This document shows positions 33,601 to 42,137 of a stretch of 64,000 nucleotides of DNA, piece after piece; the stretch's first letter is position 1, and every line of letters begins with the position of its first letter. The notes under the pieces were generated by a model. It saw nothing but the letters and a program-made list of their open reading frames with translations. It had not been told where the DNA came from and did no database searches. Source of the DNA: Bremia lactucae (Eukaryota; Oomycota; Peronosporomycetes; Peronosporales; Peronosporaceae). Position numbers and translations under genes: made by a program. The DNA lies in assembly GCF_004359215.1 (NCBI RefSeq), contig NW_027152195.1:436592-500591 (forward strand), read 5' to 3'.

Positions 33601-34941
33601 GTCAGCGAGATAAGACGCCGTATCGAAACCACACGCCTCCAGTTGTGGCCCATCAACATGCCATAACCGCAACTCTTGGTCTTTTGACCAAGACACGAGC
33701 TGGTAAACACTTGCTTGTGGTCTAACACGCATTGCCATTCCTTTAATTGAATCGCCATGTCCTACAAACGAGTGCACGAGCTCGGCCGTGACAGTAGCTC
33801 CCGGATTAGAGCTCAAACGCTCTCCTTCCCATGTATCTTCATTATTGACACGCTCTTCTTCACCATGGGACAGTGCCCAGAGTCGGATTGTATTGTCCAT
33901 TCGCTGCGATATTGTCACTAAGCCATCCCCAAACGGAGTGTACTGTGCTTTCCACACGGGTGCACCTGTCGTTAGCATTCCTTGACACACATTCGGCTGC
34001 ATTGCATTCCAGAATTTAACTGTTTTGTCCTCGGAGCACGTGAGTAACTCATACGTCCGCTGAGGATGCCAATCCAGTCCATAGATCTTTTGCATATGAG
34101 CCGTGATCAGCCCCACGGGTGCTACTGTCCTCTCTCCTGTTGCACGGAGATCCCACACACGCACCACTCCATCATGAGCAGTCGCTAATGAAGTGGTATC
34201 AACTCGATTCCATTCCACTTGAATCACATTCGTATGGATAGCAATCAGAGTCTGGACCGGCCTCTGGGGCGACCTCATGTCCCACAACAGGGTCTTTGCA
34301 TCCGCCGAGCTCGTTGCCAACACCGATGGCTCCATCGGTGACCACGCCACATCATTTATCGGTCTCGTATGCGCTCTCAATGTTGCTACTAGAGGCTGGG
34401 TGGCCATTTGTAATCCGCCGCCAATAGATTCTCCTCCGTCGCCGTGTCCATGTTTATAAGCCCCATTAGAGCCCTGACTAATCCCTACTGAAGCTGAGGA
34501 ATCAGAGCTCATTTTGACACTAGCTATATCCCAAATAAGTGTATTTCGATTGCTAGAAGAAGCCACATGGCTCTTAAAAAGCGCATGCGGGTTGCACTTT
34601 ACAACGGTTACCTCGAGCTTCGTTTGATGGTATAGCGTGGCAGGTGGCAAGAAAGGCGCCTCCAAATCCACAAGATGCAAGCCCTTTCGACCTGCTAGGA
34701 CAGCAACAGCACCCGTCGCGTCAACGCTAAGCGCAGTAGCGTTCAGGTCCAGACGTACGTTGACATTCCCATGGATCGTAGAGCTTTCCGCAACCGAGGT
34801 GGAGCCGTCTGATACTGGTGAAGCCCTATGCGTTCCATCAATCGCAACATTTTCACCTGCAGGAATCGAGTGCGGATCATGAATCGTGTCCGGTGCGCTA
34901 GAAGCGGCGCGAGTGGAGTGGTATGCGCGCCGCCGCCGCAT
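30679..34941 (-). CDS. WDR59: WDR59 homologue, GATOR2/SEA complex subunit
   Basis: The uninterrupted reading is 1420 codons, but 31020-30952 (69 bp, GTGCGT...TTTTTTTGTCAG) is an in-frame intron, so the protein is about 1397 residues. Five or more WD40 blades fill about 100-440 (TSSADAKTLLWDMRS, TAHDGVVRVWDLRA, TCSEDKTVKFWNA, SWSKDQELRLWH). After a long low-complexity Ser-rich middle comes a C-terminal RING-like zinc module (CASC ... CSGC ... CSVC ... CMTCGHGGHAAHLRGWF ... CPTGCGCWC), which matches WDR59. I do not see a clear RWD domain. GATOR2 activates TORC1 signalling at the lysosome/vacuole. Confidence 0.88.
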   Translation of the reverse strand: MRRRRAYHSTRAASSAPDTIHDPHSIPAGENVAIDGTHRASPVSDGSTSVAESSTIHGNVNVRLDLNATALSVDATGAVAVLAGRKGLHLVDLEAPFLPPATLYHQTKLEVTVVKCNPHALFKSHVASSSNRNTLIWDIASVKMSSDSSASVGISQGSNGAYKHGHGDGGESIGGGLQMATQPLVATLRAHTRPINDVAWSPMEPSVLATSSADAKTLLWDMRSPQRPVQTLIAIHTNVIQVEWNRVDTTSLATAHDGVVRVWDLRATGERTVAPVGLITAHMQKIYGLDWHPQRTYELLTCSEDKTVKFWNAMQPNVCQGMLTTGAPVWKAQYTPFGDGLVTISQRMDNTIRLWALSHGEEERVNNEDTWEGERLSSNPGATVTAELVHSFVGHGDSIKGMAMRVRPQASVYQLVSWSKDQELRLWHVDGPQLEACGFDTASYLADVALSEGHNNSARQQLNAQRLLHAEFAEMHAHHSKYSLSALKTDFMPLVVPKSAVPLRTDEYTLDGNDGSLQALMALEEELTKGEESHSQSACSEDEGLMCGIRDKNYEHLNDIAGASDCGANTSGARALPCPRISGAAFSGPNMLLVFDSRVAIGQSRSSSLPIAVPAGKESKPQASFNKLPRTYEELLDLRDSRFATKKNKKPPVKLLSSGNMMSTMDVGTTDWTGQQQAQELIDGGVGVYGDDAENLGYRHATRYYSSSSGTAGGNDGLLSGVHDMESSIHSGSDYLTACFLNADYHVPVNISEHLLSMPTNTAAGLQPSPRLGIRSHATERLKRVEQAAPALNLDLSISVTVLDLSKLCGVSSILTYQSEVVPRGIALAALLPPISMTSKRKKSQVGAPNRPMISWMLRAAERIPGKHGASSKNHLTRVLEGLISEGDAAAKTQLSDGNVYIDNSCNALAAKCAQNAVTAMLAGRRDLQRIWALLEISAAPDVELPIYRKKGNLSMSLSLQTAPPWSAHPLGKRLVHKVLGMYEQAGDVQALASIVCTLQPSECKKQDRSRDTVTPSEITMQGQLPVVREDRHFGSGTSDTIMNSASASASASVGIRSRHSSSNMLSQLVADSNDPPPVMRGARRSSSHSEPRLQGPLLDKDATLRALKDWPSASSGISSGTFSRHSSPNRDDMLGNTSNVHHDKKVSPVGWKMDFERLENPFKTWSGNSGREPPPPRLTADTFRPPIHAVNEKSPSPSMTASPRVKAVTPSPLQGSLVLNNKKEEVDANDRVLLQLSVRSMNDEKRLLSSNPEDEARYDVYKEAYADVLYRYGAMNLRSEVLKTKFHGAQDPRGISMGLVCASCNTVRLFKAFVMVFVDTIYSCLFFCQKTIDLVCSGCRDFAMRCSVCQLVVRGQSMFCMTCGHGGHAAHLRGWFEIESTCPTGCGCWCKQATATMPPYQHEEQEPDTSEAPPRSHSF
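30952..31020 (-). other. In-frame 69-bp intron in WDR59
   Basis: Donor GTGCGT at 31020 and a T-rich acceptor ending CAG at 30952. It has no stop and is 23 codons long, so plain translation inserts a spurious hydrophobic stretch between CASCNT and KTIDLVC. Removing it restores the expected spacing between zinc-binding cysteine pairs. Confidence 0.85.
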
Positions 34942-34949
34942 CTCGAGCT

Positions 34950-34965
34950 AAAATTGCGATTTGAA
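34950..34965 (-). promoter_or_regulatory. Possible Inr-FPR core promoter element of WDR59
   Basis: On the minus strand TTCAAATCGCAATTTT lies about 9 bases before the ATG. It partly fits the oomycete initiator plus flanking promoter region (roughly GCTCATTYBNCAWTTT), strongest in the CAATTTT half. Its closeness to the ATG would give a very short leader. Confidence 0.3.
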
Positions 34966-35014
34966 AAAAGATGGGTACATGCAAAAACGTAAAGGACTTT
35001 AACCTGCGCAATTC

Positions 35015-37945
35015 TTATTTTTGCACAATGTTACGAATAGTAGCGCAGCGTTCTCCCAACAGCTTAATCAGTCGTGTTTGGAGAGATTGATAAGACTTGA
35101 TTCGTTTCAAGTGCGCCTTCCTCATTGCCTGATCTCGTGGCGAAGACGAAGCGTCCACCGTGTCATGTGACGTGAACTGAAGCGCAGCCACATGCGACAT
35201 TAAATTTGAGAGCGCCTCTTGCATGGTTTTGAAAAAGTTACGCATCGCAGAAGCTGGCACTTGCTCGCTTTTCTTTACCTTCTTTTTGGTCAGCGTTCGC
35301 TGTGCAAGTGCTAGCATGCACAACGACGAGAGACCAGCGTCGAGTAGCAGAGAAGACAGCGTGGAAATAACGTAGGGCGAGAAGGCTACAGTATCGCTTG
35401 TTGGCGCAGTACTTTTAAGCGCCACGCCTGCACTGATTTCCTTCAATATTGCAGTGAAGTCGTCTTGGAGCTGTAATATCGCTTTCGACAGATCGGATGT
35501 TCCTTCAGCCTCTTTGCTCTGGCCGCTCACGATGCACACCGACGTAGCAATCGCATCCGTACTCCATTTCCACAGCTTCTCGTGAAGCTGAGGTTTATCG
35601 GGTGTAGAGTTTCCGAGGTGCAACTGAACCACAATGTCATAATACTCTTCTTTCAAGGCATGTGAAACTGTGAAATCATCTTTTGCAAAAGTTTGAAGTA
35701 GCTTTGGTACAAGAACGCGAAGCTTTAGCCATAATAAAGACGACTTCGCATTAGCGGAGCGATCACACTCGACAAGTGGTGCGTCATCCTGGGCAAACAA
35801 GTCGCCAGTTGGGATCCGGCGTTGCAAAGTCCAGTCGACAATGACTTCTCGGTGCTGATTAAACGACAACTCAGCACCATCATGCACGAGCATGTTTTCA
35901 AGTCCAGCGACTTGAGCATCAAAATTTGACGACGTCACGAGCTCGTAAATTTTTGAAGGTCCGCGAGTGAGAGCATCCAATAGCTCGAAGCGCAGCATTT
36001 CACCTTTACTTATGGCCAGCGTGTGGGACTTTTTCATACGCTTGTGCAGGAACGAGGACATGTCGACGACTTTGGAATACACGCCAAGACGGTAGGCCCG
36101 AGTGATATGCTCAGGTGTGTCCTTTGCCGTGCTTTGATGCATCGCTACGATTCGATTCGTTAGCTGTCGCGCTTCCGTGTACTGACAGAGGTCAAGCATC
36201 TTGTCTAAAACCAAAAATGATAGAGAATCCAGCTGCACATACTTGATATCTAGCTCTACATGGCGATTAAGCATTGCCTCTGCAGCTCCCATATAGCCGT
36301 ACACACGCGACAAAAGAAGCTTCATTTGGAAATTGTATGCACTCTGTTCCAGCCCATACTCCAGTAGACCTGCTGCGCGTTCCAAATATGTGCGATCACC
36401 ACTCGAGAGCTGATACATATCGAGCAGAAAGTGGGTTGCAAGTAAAAGCAAATCATCCGTAAGTTGCACCTCTCTTTGTCCACCAGCACTGCCAATGTTA
36501 AGCCAATTTAATGCAACGTATTCGTCCTCGAGCTCGCTCACCAATTCGTCTAAGCTTTTAATCGAAGCGAGATCATAATAACCCAGGAAGCGAAGCGTCT
36601 TGAGCGCTAGAAGTCGCTTGCTTAGATTCCCTTGTCCATCTTTTCGAGCTCCTTCAACTACGCCATCGCCCTTTGGTTTCTTCTGCAGTAAAAGTGCGGA
36701 TCTCACCGATAAATTGACGAAATGTTGAATCAATTTCAATTTTGCCCGTGCTGACACGGACTTGATTTCTTTTAAGTAGAGAGTGTAATACTGCTTCAAA
36801 TCAGTAAAGCAGCATGTCTTGGCGTAAAAGCGGTCAGCATAAGCAACAATTTCTTCTTGCAGCTTTTCCTCTACCTGCACTACAGCCGAATCGTCTATTT
36901 TTAAGCGTGACAATATCTCACTTCGGACATGAATACGCGCTAGAGCAGGACCTCGAATGCGTTCGTTTCCCGGACGAGACGTTAGATTATCAAAAAACAC
37001 AATCACTTCTTGTCCAAGCGCAAGCAACTCGTTCGCGCTGCAGCAAGACTTTTCTTGGAATCGTGCGGCGAGATACTCCTTTAAAAATGTCCAGTCATCG
37101 GCGTTGTATTCCTCCAGAAGCAATCGATTCACTGCCGCGCAACGCGTCCACTTTTCTGCCTTTTTTGCTAGCGCCGCCTCGAGCGACAACCTGTCAATCG
37201 CCTGCATAGGACCCAGTTCAATTTCTTCATCGTATGCCCCTTCCCCTTCAGCAGCACGTCTCAGCACCATTTTTTCTGTACTGTTCTTGTTTTTGTCATT
37301 GTTTACGCTTACAAATTCGTCAAAAGCTTTTAGCGCACTCTGGTGGCTGCCTTGTAGCTGCAAGGTTAGCACTGTAAGCTGCAGCACTTCGCCATCATTT
37401 GATTTAGACTCGCGCAACGTCTTAAGCAGCATCTTTTCAGCCAGTGCTAGCATGCGAGGCGGGGTGCCAAAGTGCTCCACCTGCAGCATCATGCCAAGCG
37501 CTGCCCAGCACATGTACCTTATGTTTCCAAACGCTTTAAACATCTTCAGCGCGGTTTGCTGCTGCTTGAGGAAGGCACCACAGCGCGCATAGCTCATGAA
37601 CAACGACTGGAAGAGCTCTTCGTTAGGCGGATTGCTCACAACGCATGCGTACTCAAAAGTAGGAAGCATTTCATGCTCGCATCCGCTAAGTTTAAAAACT
37701 AAATTCATGGTATTGAGCAATGCTTCATCCGTGGGCTTCTTGAGCTGAATGCGGCGACAAATTTCCAGTGCCTCTTCCACGCGGCCCGTACGTTCCAGCG
37801 AGTGTGCCTTTAGCAATTGCACGATGTCAAGGTGTGTCACACGCTTATGCGCACAAAGCTTGATGGCATTTCTGTATTGATGAGTGTCAATGGCTTCATA
37901 GATAGGCCGCACATAGCGAGCCATTAGCCGCGCATCGTCCGACAT
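35015..37945 (-). CDS. NAA25: N-terminal acetyltransferase B auxiliary subunit NAA25 (Mdm20)
   Basis: 976 residues, no intron. The N-terminal part is a TPR-like superhelix (AIDTHQYRNAIKLCAHKR, GRVEEALEICRRIQLKKPTD, then PPNEELFQSLFMSYARCGAF), the signature of NAA25/Mdm20, which anchors the catalytic NAA20 on ribosomes to acetylate Met-Asp/Glu/Asn/Gln N-termini. Length fits the family (about 970). The start is the first ATG and is only 69 bp from the divergent CMC2 ATG, so the two share a promoter region. Confidence 0.9.
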   Translation of the reverse strand: MSDDARLMARYVRPIYEAIDTHQYRNAIKLCAHKRVTHLDIVQLLKAHSLERTGRVEEALEICRRIQLKKPTDEALLNTMNLVFKLSGCEHEMLPTFEYACVVSNPPNEELFQSLFMSYARCGAFLKQQQTALKMFKAFGNIRYMCWAALGMMLQVEHFGTPPRMLALAEKMLLKTLRESKSNDGEVLQLTVLTLQLQGSHQSALKAFDEFVSVNNDKNKNSTEKMVLRRAAEGEGAYDEEIELGPMQAIDRLSLEAALAKKAEKWTRCAAVNRLLLEEYNADDWTFLKEYLAARFQEKSCCSANELLALGQEVIVFFDNLTSRPGNERIRGPALARIHVRSEILSRLKIDDSAVVQVEEKLQEEIVAYADRFYAKTCCFTDLKQYYTLYLKEIKSVSARAKLKLIQHFVNLSVRSALLLQKKPKGDGVVEGARKDGQGNLSKRLLALKTLRFLGYYDLASIKSLDELVSELEDEYVALNWLNIGSAGGQREVQLTDDLLLLATHFLLDMYQLSSGDRTYLERAAGLLEYGLEQSAYNFQMKLLLSRVYGYMGAAEAMLNRHVELDIKYVQLDSLSFLVLDKMLDLCQYTEARQLTNRIVAMHQSTAKDTPEHITRAYRLGVYSKVVDMSSFLHKRMKKSHTLAISKGEMLRFELLDALTRGPSKIYELVTSSNFDAQVAGLENMLVHDGAELSFNQHREVIVDWTLQRRIPTGDLFAQDDAPLVECDRSANAKSSLLWLKLRVLVPKLLQTFAKDDFTVSHALKEEYYDIVVQLHLGNSTPDKPQLHEKLWKWSTDAIATSVCIVSGQSKEAEGTSDLSKAILQLQDDFTAILKEISAGVALKSTAPTSDTVAFSPYVISTLSSLLLDAGLSSLCMLALAQRTLTKKKVKKSEQVPASAMRNFFKTMQEALSNLMSHVAALQFTSHDTVDASSSPRDQAMRKAHLKRIKSYQSLQTRLIKLLGERCATIRNIVQK

Positions 37946-38014
37946 TACGAATCTAACAATGTAACTTTGGATAAAATATAAGATTAAAATTACGGCAATT
38001 TATTTTTGTTCAAG
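37946..38014. promoter_or_regulatory. 69-bp divergent promoter region, NAA25 and CMC2
   Basis: The ATGs of NAA25 (minus) and CMC2 (plus) are separated by only 69 AT-rich bases, so both transcription starts must lie inside it or within the neighbour's coding sequence. No clear TATA box or initiator is seen. Confidence 0.55.
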
Positions 38015-38379
38015 ATGCATGCTCCGTTAGACCGCCCGCATCCAGACTGCCAGGCTGTACGTTCATTAAGATTTTAGTCCAACTAGTTGAATGACAGTAA
38101 TTCAATACGATTTTGGACACTAACTGATGTTTGAGTGAGCAGGAGATAAAGGCGCTTCTCGATTGTCACGAAAATAATCCATACGCCAAGTTTTTTGGTG
38201 CTTGTAGTGATGCGAAGACGGCTTTGGACAAATGTTTCAAGGCGGAAAAAGTCCGCATTCGCTCGGAAAATTTTAAGCGCGCCAAAGCATCGGACGCTTA
38301 CGTGAGGCAGAAAATGCAAGAGCACCGCGACCGCAATTTGGCCGAAGAGAAGGTTAAGAACAAAGCAGCAGCCAAGTAG
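38015..38379 (+). CDS. CMC2: Cytochrome c oxidase assembly factor CMC2
   Basis: Two exons, 38015-38056 and 38143-38379, intron GTACGT...GAGCAG of 86 bp, giving 92 residues. The splice creates the first CX9C (C12...C22: CQAEIKALLDC), and the second follows as CSDAKTALDKC, giving the twin CX9C hairpin of CHCH proteins. The NPYAKFFGACSDAKTALDKC region and short MHAPLDRPHPDC start match CMC2. It is imported by the MIA40 route into the intermembrane space and helps assemble complex IV. The Lys/Glu-rich tail is less conserved. Confidence 0.85.
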
Positions 38380-38497
38380 ATATTTATAATTTGAAACGAG
38401 ATTTTACAAGAAAAGAGCATGCGGTGAGACTGTATTTTAGCTACAAAGATTTCTTGCATTGCAACGCAGCATCACCAAAAAAGTTTGTTTTCATTAC

Positions 38498-39508
38498 TTA
38501 CTTGGACATCTCGCCTTCGTGAAGCTTGTCGCCTGTAGGTCGGTCCCAAATAGAGTATCGCGTCGTGATGTTCCAAAAGTATAATTTGCCGCGGTTGTCT
38601 AAAGCTGAGCGCCAGTTGCCAAAGCGCTGTCCAATGAGCACGACGTCATCAACGTCCGTGGGTCTTATTTTCGCGTGTGTCTCTGGTAATGGGGTCCACG
38701 GAATGGTGCCTAACATGATGTACTTGGCATCGACCTTTTCCAGATTCTTAAGCTCGCGTTTCATATGCTCGGCCATAATACTGGCGATACGTAAGCCTTC
38801 AGTCGACTCATTTTCGAGCAGGTGCTGAGCCACAGCAGTCTGGAAATATCTTGGGCCTTCTTTCAACCCTTTGTCGTAGGCAATGCACGCGTTGAAGCAG
38901 ATCTGCTGTACCTGAGCTAGATACTTATTCACTGTGAGCTCTGAGATATTGAGGTAACGGATACGCACAACAGTTTCCTCCCATAGACGGTCAAATACGA
39001 GCTCCTGCATTATTTTGCCCTTCTCGCCTTCAAGCGCCAAGCGACGGTGCACAAGCCATACATGGGCCATCAAAATAGCCTGCTGGGCACGAAAAGATTG
39101 TGGAAGTCCAAGCGCCCGGTAATAATCTGGCTGCGCCGTGTGATTCATGCAGCTCTGGAACACGGCACTGGAGTGGCGGAAAAGGCGATCATCTTCGTTC
39201 AGAAATCCCAGCATCTTCCACAACCAAAAAAAGCGTTGAAAAGGATTCTGGCTTTTAGTAACATCAATGTTGGCGGAGCGCCCCAAGATACCGCGACCTG
39301 GAGATGGTGGCGCGATGTCGGTCTCCGCCCACGCGAACTTGTTTCTGACGTTAGCTGTGGATGCATACCTAATTTCCACGAGTACTGTCGGCAATGCTGT
39401 GTGCTTCAAATGAATAACTGATAAAAACTTATGGTTTCTAGCCTCCACGGCGATGGCACTGCGGCGAACGCAAGCTCTCGTTGACGCTCGCAACAGCACA
39501 GCTTGCAT
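38498..39508 (-). CDS. Ubiquinol-cytochrome c chaperone (UQCC1/CBP3) with a C-terminal WW domain
   Basis: 336 residues from the ATG at 39508, chosen because MQAVLLRASTRACVRRSAIA is a good mitochondrial presequence; an in-frame extension to 39655 does not look targeting-like. The middle (RAQQAILMAHVWLVHRRLAL, then MQELVFDRLWEETVVRIRYL) is the Ubiq_cyt_C_chap domain needed for cytochrome b translation and complex III assembly. Residues about 299-324 form a WW domain (WRSALDNRGKLYFWN ... SIWDRP) with both tryptophans and the proline. The fusion is unusual compared with yeast Cbp3 and human UQCC1 as I recall them. Convergent with CMC2. Confidence 0.82.
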   Translation of the reverse strand: MQAVLLRASTRACVRRSAIAVEARNHKFLSVIHLKHTALPTVLVEIRYASTANVRNKFAWAETDIAPPSPGRGILGRSANIDVTKSQNPFQRFFWLWKMLGFLNEDDRLFRHSSAVFQSCMNHTAQPDYYRALGLPQSFRAQQAILMAHVWLVHRRLALEGEKGKIMQELVFDRLWEETVVRIRYLNISELTVNKYLAQVQQICFNACIAYDKGLKEGPRYFQTAVAQHLLENESTEGLRIASIMAEHMKRELKNLEKVDAKYIMLGTIPWTPLPETHAKIRPTDVDDVVLIGQRFGNWRSALDNRGKLYFWNITTRYSIWDRPTGDKLHEGEMSK

Positions 39509-39785
39509 GTCTTTCAGATAATTATTACCGATCAATACCCGCGGAGGCGGTACGATGACACATCGCCGGAGATAGGCTAATAAGCAGACGAGCAACCATC
39601 CAATGGATGGCCGCCCTGCCAACCCGCACCGAACGTGTGATAGTTGGGTGGGCAAGGCCCTGTAGCCGAAATTCCCATAGTGTAATGAGGGTACGAGGTT
39701 TTCGTCAAAATTGAATCTCTTTCGGACAACAAGCTCGTACTTAACACGTACTTAAGTGTGACTTACACCAGCCAGTCATACAGCT

Positions 39786-41291
39786 ATGGGGCGTAAAGCA
39801 AGACACTCTTCCCGCACTGGTGATGGCGGTGCCGAAGTGCGTCTGCGTCAAAGGCAGATGAGAGAAGCGCAGCATTTAAAAGAAGCGGCAGAGCTGACGT
39901 TCTACGATGATCCATCTGAGAATGAAAGTGACAGCGTGCAAGTCGAGTCCGAGGATGACGAGCTGGCTGGGCAAGAGGTGCTGGAGCTCGACGACGATGA
40001 GAATGATGAGACAGGTGATGATGAAGAGGAAAAGGATATTGATATGGATGTTGATGAAAATCCCATGTATGACGCTGATGCTGAGCGCAAAAAGGCGTTG
40101 CAGATGGATGGAAAATGGGGCACGAAACGGAAGACATTTTACTCGGCGGATACAGCCGAGTACGAACTTGAGTCCGATGAAGAAATTGCAAAAGATGAAG
40201 AAGAAGCTGCGCTTGATCTACAGCGTAAACAAAATGAGATGGTGGATGATGAAGATCTTGGTATTGATGGGCTTGAATCTGCTGGAGAAGTGAAGGAGGA
40301 AGACGAGGAGATTGACATGGTACCATTAGATGACGATGAGCTGGTCAAAGAGCAACTTGCTGATATTGCTCAACTTGCCGACAATGGTGCTGGTGGTTCA
40401 GAGACCGTGGAGCAGGTACATAGGGACTTTTCTAAGATGTCCAAGAAGGATAAGCTGCAGATTGTAAACCAGTCGGCACCGGAGTTTTTGGGATTAGTAT
40501 CAGAGCTTGAATCTACCACAAAAGAGCTGGAAGAGGTCGTAACGCCAGCTGTCCTCAAACTTCGACCTGTGCGTCGAAAATCTCGCCAGCTTCAGATGGG
40601 TCTTCGCTACTTGATGACGCGCCAGAATCTTTTACTGAACTACTCGGCTAATATTTCGTTCTACATGCTCTTGCGTGCACAAGGCAAAAGTGTAGCAGAC
40701 CACCCTGTACTCATGCACTTGCTATTGTTAAAGAAGCAGCTTAGCAAACTGCATACCATCGATGAAGTTGTAAATGGCCAGTTACAGGATCTGCTAACGA
40801 AGCAATTGCCTGCTGAACAAGAGCCAAAGTTCGACAATGGTCTCATTTCAAAAGAGCGGAAGCGTTGGTCCAATGGTGATCTTTCAACAAAGCAGAAGTC
40901 GATGAAAATATCTCCTGAGGAGCGAATTGAGGCGGAGCGATTCTATAAACAGAATGCACTGGATCAAGCCAAACTCAAGCAAGCGAAGAAGGAGCTATAC
41001 ACGCACGAGAAACCCGTTTTGCAGGCATCGAGTGACGAAAGCAGCGATATGGAAGGCGAAGGTACGAAACGTGGTGCTACATATCAGATAATTAAGAACC
41101 AAGGGCTCAAGGCGCATAAGAGCAAGCTGAACCGCAACCCGCGTGTCAAGAAGCGGCTGCAATACCGCAAGGCTATTATTCGAAGGAAGGGCCAAGTTCG
41201 CGATGTTCGTGTGGGTGAAGCAGGAAAGTATGGAGGTGAAAGTACAGGTATCAAGTCAAATTTATCTCGCAGTCGCAAGATCCGTAACTAG
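39786..41291 (+). CDS. UTP3: Something about silencing protein 10 / U3 snoRNP subunit (SAS10/UTP3)
   Basis: 501 residues, no intron. It has an N-terminal acidic region (about 45-180, with long Asp/Glu runs), a central SAS10/UTP3/C1D helical domain (about 215-310, LGLVSELESTTKELEEV then QMGLRYLMTRQNLLLNYSAN), and a basic C-terminal Sas10 domain (NRNPRVKKRLQYRKAIIRRK, then RDVRVGEAGKYGGESTGIKS). This is the full layout of the small-subunit processome factor, which acts in the nucleolus on 18S rRNA maturation. Divergent from the UQCC1-like gene with 277 bp between. Confidence 0.95.
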   Translation: MGRKARHSSRTGDGGAEVRLRQRQMREAQHLKEAAELTFYDDPSENESDSVQVESEDDELAGQEVLELDDDENDETGDDEEEKDIDMDVDENPMYDADAERKKALQMDGKWGTKRKTFYSADTAEYELESDEEIAKDEEEAALDLQRKQNEMVDDEDLGIDGLESAGEVKEEDEEIDMVPLDDDELVKEQLADIAQLADNGAGGSETVEQVHRDFSKMSKKDKLQIVNQSAPEFLGLVSELESTTKELEEVVTPAVLKLRPVRRKSRQLQMGLRYLMTRQNLLLNYSANISFYMLLRAQGKSVADHPVLMHLLLLKKQLSKLHTIDEVVNGQLQDLLTKQLPAEQEPKFDNGLISKERKRWSNGDLSTKQKSMKISPEERIEAERFYKQNALDQAKLKQAKKELYTHEKPVLQASSDESSDMEGEGTKRGATYQIIKNQGLKAHKSKLNRNPRVKKRLQYRKAIIRRKGQVRDVRVGEAGKYGGESTGIKSNLSRSRKIRN

Positions 41292-41306
41292 CCTCGAGAT
41301 ATTTGG

Positions 41307-41416
41307 TGCACTGGTAGATAAATTCATAAAATTTTGTATCAATGACTGAAAGCCAAAACATCCGCAACTTGTCTGGAAAGTTTGAGTGCACTGGTAGATA
41401 AATCTATATACTTTTG
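41307..41416. repeat. Direct repeat in the 3' region of UTP3
   Basis: GTGCACTGGTAGATAAAT occurs at about 41310 and again at about 41384, each followed by a related AT-rich tail ending in a TTTTG run. The two copies are about 74 bp apart. It may be a local duplication in the 3' UTR. Confidence 0.7.
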
Positions 41417-41560
41417 CATTGTTCTGCCTTCCGCCTGACTCAAAAGCGAATGCAAACTCAGTAATAGAAGGAGTTCCATTTACTTGTCGGACTCAAGTGG
41501 GCTCTTCCATAATTCGTGCTCTAGATGTATCATACAAGTCACCAACAATATAGATACTAA

Positions 41561-42014
41561 TTACACAAGACTATGAACCAACGCACCAATGTACACAGGG
41601 ATGATGCTCAACTCATCCTCTGCTTGCTCAATAAGCTCTTCCAGCTGGCCGCAATTGATCTGACGCTCAATGACCTCTTCCTATATTGTTAGAACTAATT
41701 TATTAGATATGATCATCGCTTAATCACACCCCAAGTTTCATACATCTTCATAACTCTCCGCCACGTTCAAGCGAAAATTCGTAATTTGTTCCACAACGTC
41801 ACGGTAATTTTTGGCTTCAGGGGGTAGCACCTGCGATGAAATCAGAATTAGGCTAGCCGTCACCTTATCATTTGTGGCATCTCACCTTCACTTCCTCAAG
41901 CGTACGGCGATAAATCTTTATGAGATCCTGTCGAGCATTTGGGTTCACTTTAAGACCCACGAGACCTGTCGAGGTCTTCGTCACTGCCATCCGCAGCACT
42001 CGTGACGCGAACAT
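41561..42014 (-). CDS. NDUFA5: NADH dehydrogenase 1 alpha subcomplex subunit 5 (complex I B13)
   Basis: Three minus-strand exons, 42014-41886, 41830-41744 and 41680-41561, with introns of 55 and 63 bp (donors GTGAGA and GTATGA; acceptors CGCAG and ATAG), giving 111 residues. Landmarks of the family: KTSTGLVGLKV near the start, NARQDLIKIYRRTLEEVK, YRDVVEQITNFRLNV and the signature GQLEELIEQAEDELS. It is an accessory subunit of the matrix arm of complex I. The last residues (IPVYIGALVHSLV) do not match the usual Trp/Pro-rich tail, so a further exon may be missing. Convergent with UTP3, divergent from LSM1. Confidence 0.85.
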
Positions 42015-42137
42015 GGTTAAAGGAAGTCGCAAAATAGAGGGTAGTAGCTATTGGTTGAAAGTATCAGCTTTTATTACGATTTGTGTTTATTTCAATCGCC
42101 GATTCAATTCTGAAGTGGTGCCGAAAAGAGCAGCAAC

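Noticed and set aside
36957..37592. 211-codon plus-strand frame rich in Ser
   Set aside because: Antisense shadow of NAA25.
39509..39655. 49-residue extension of the UQCC1-like protein
   Set aside because: Hydrophobic and not targeting-like, while the ATG at 39508 begins a typical presequence.
39784..40326. 180-codon minus-strand frame rich in His, Pro and Ser
   Set aside because: It is the complement of the acidic repeats of UTP3; codon bias of the real gene keeps the antisense frame open.
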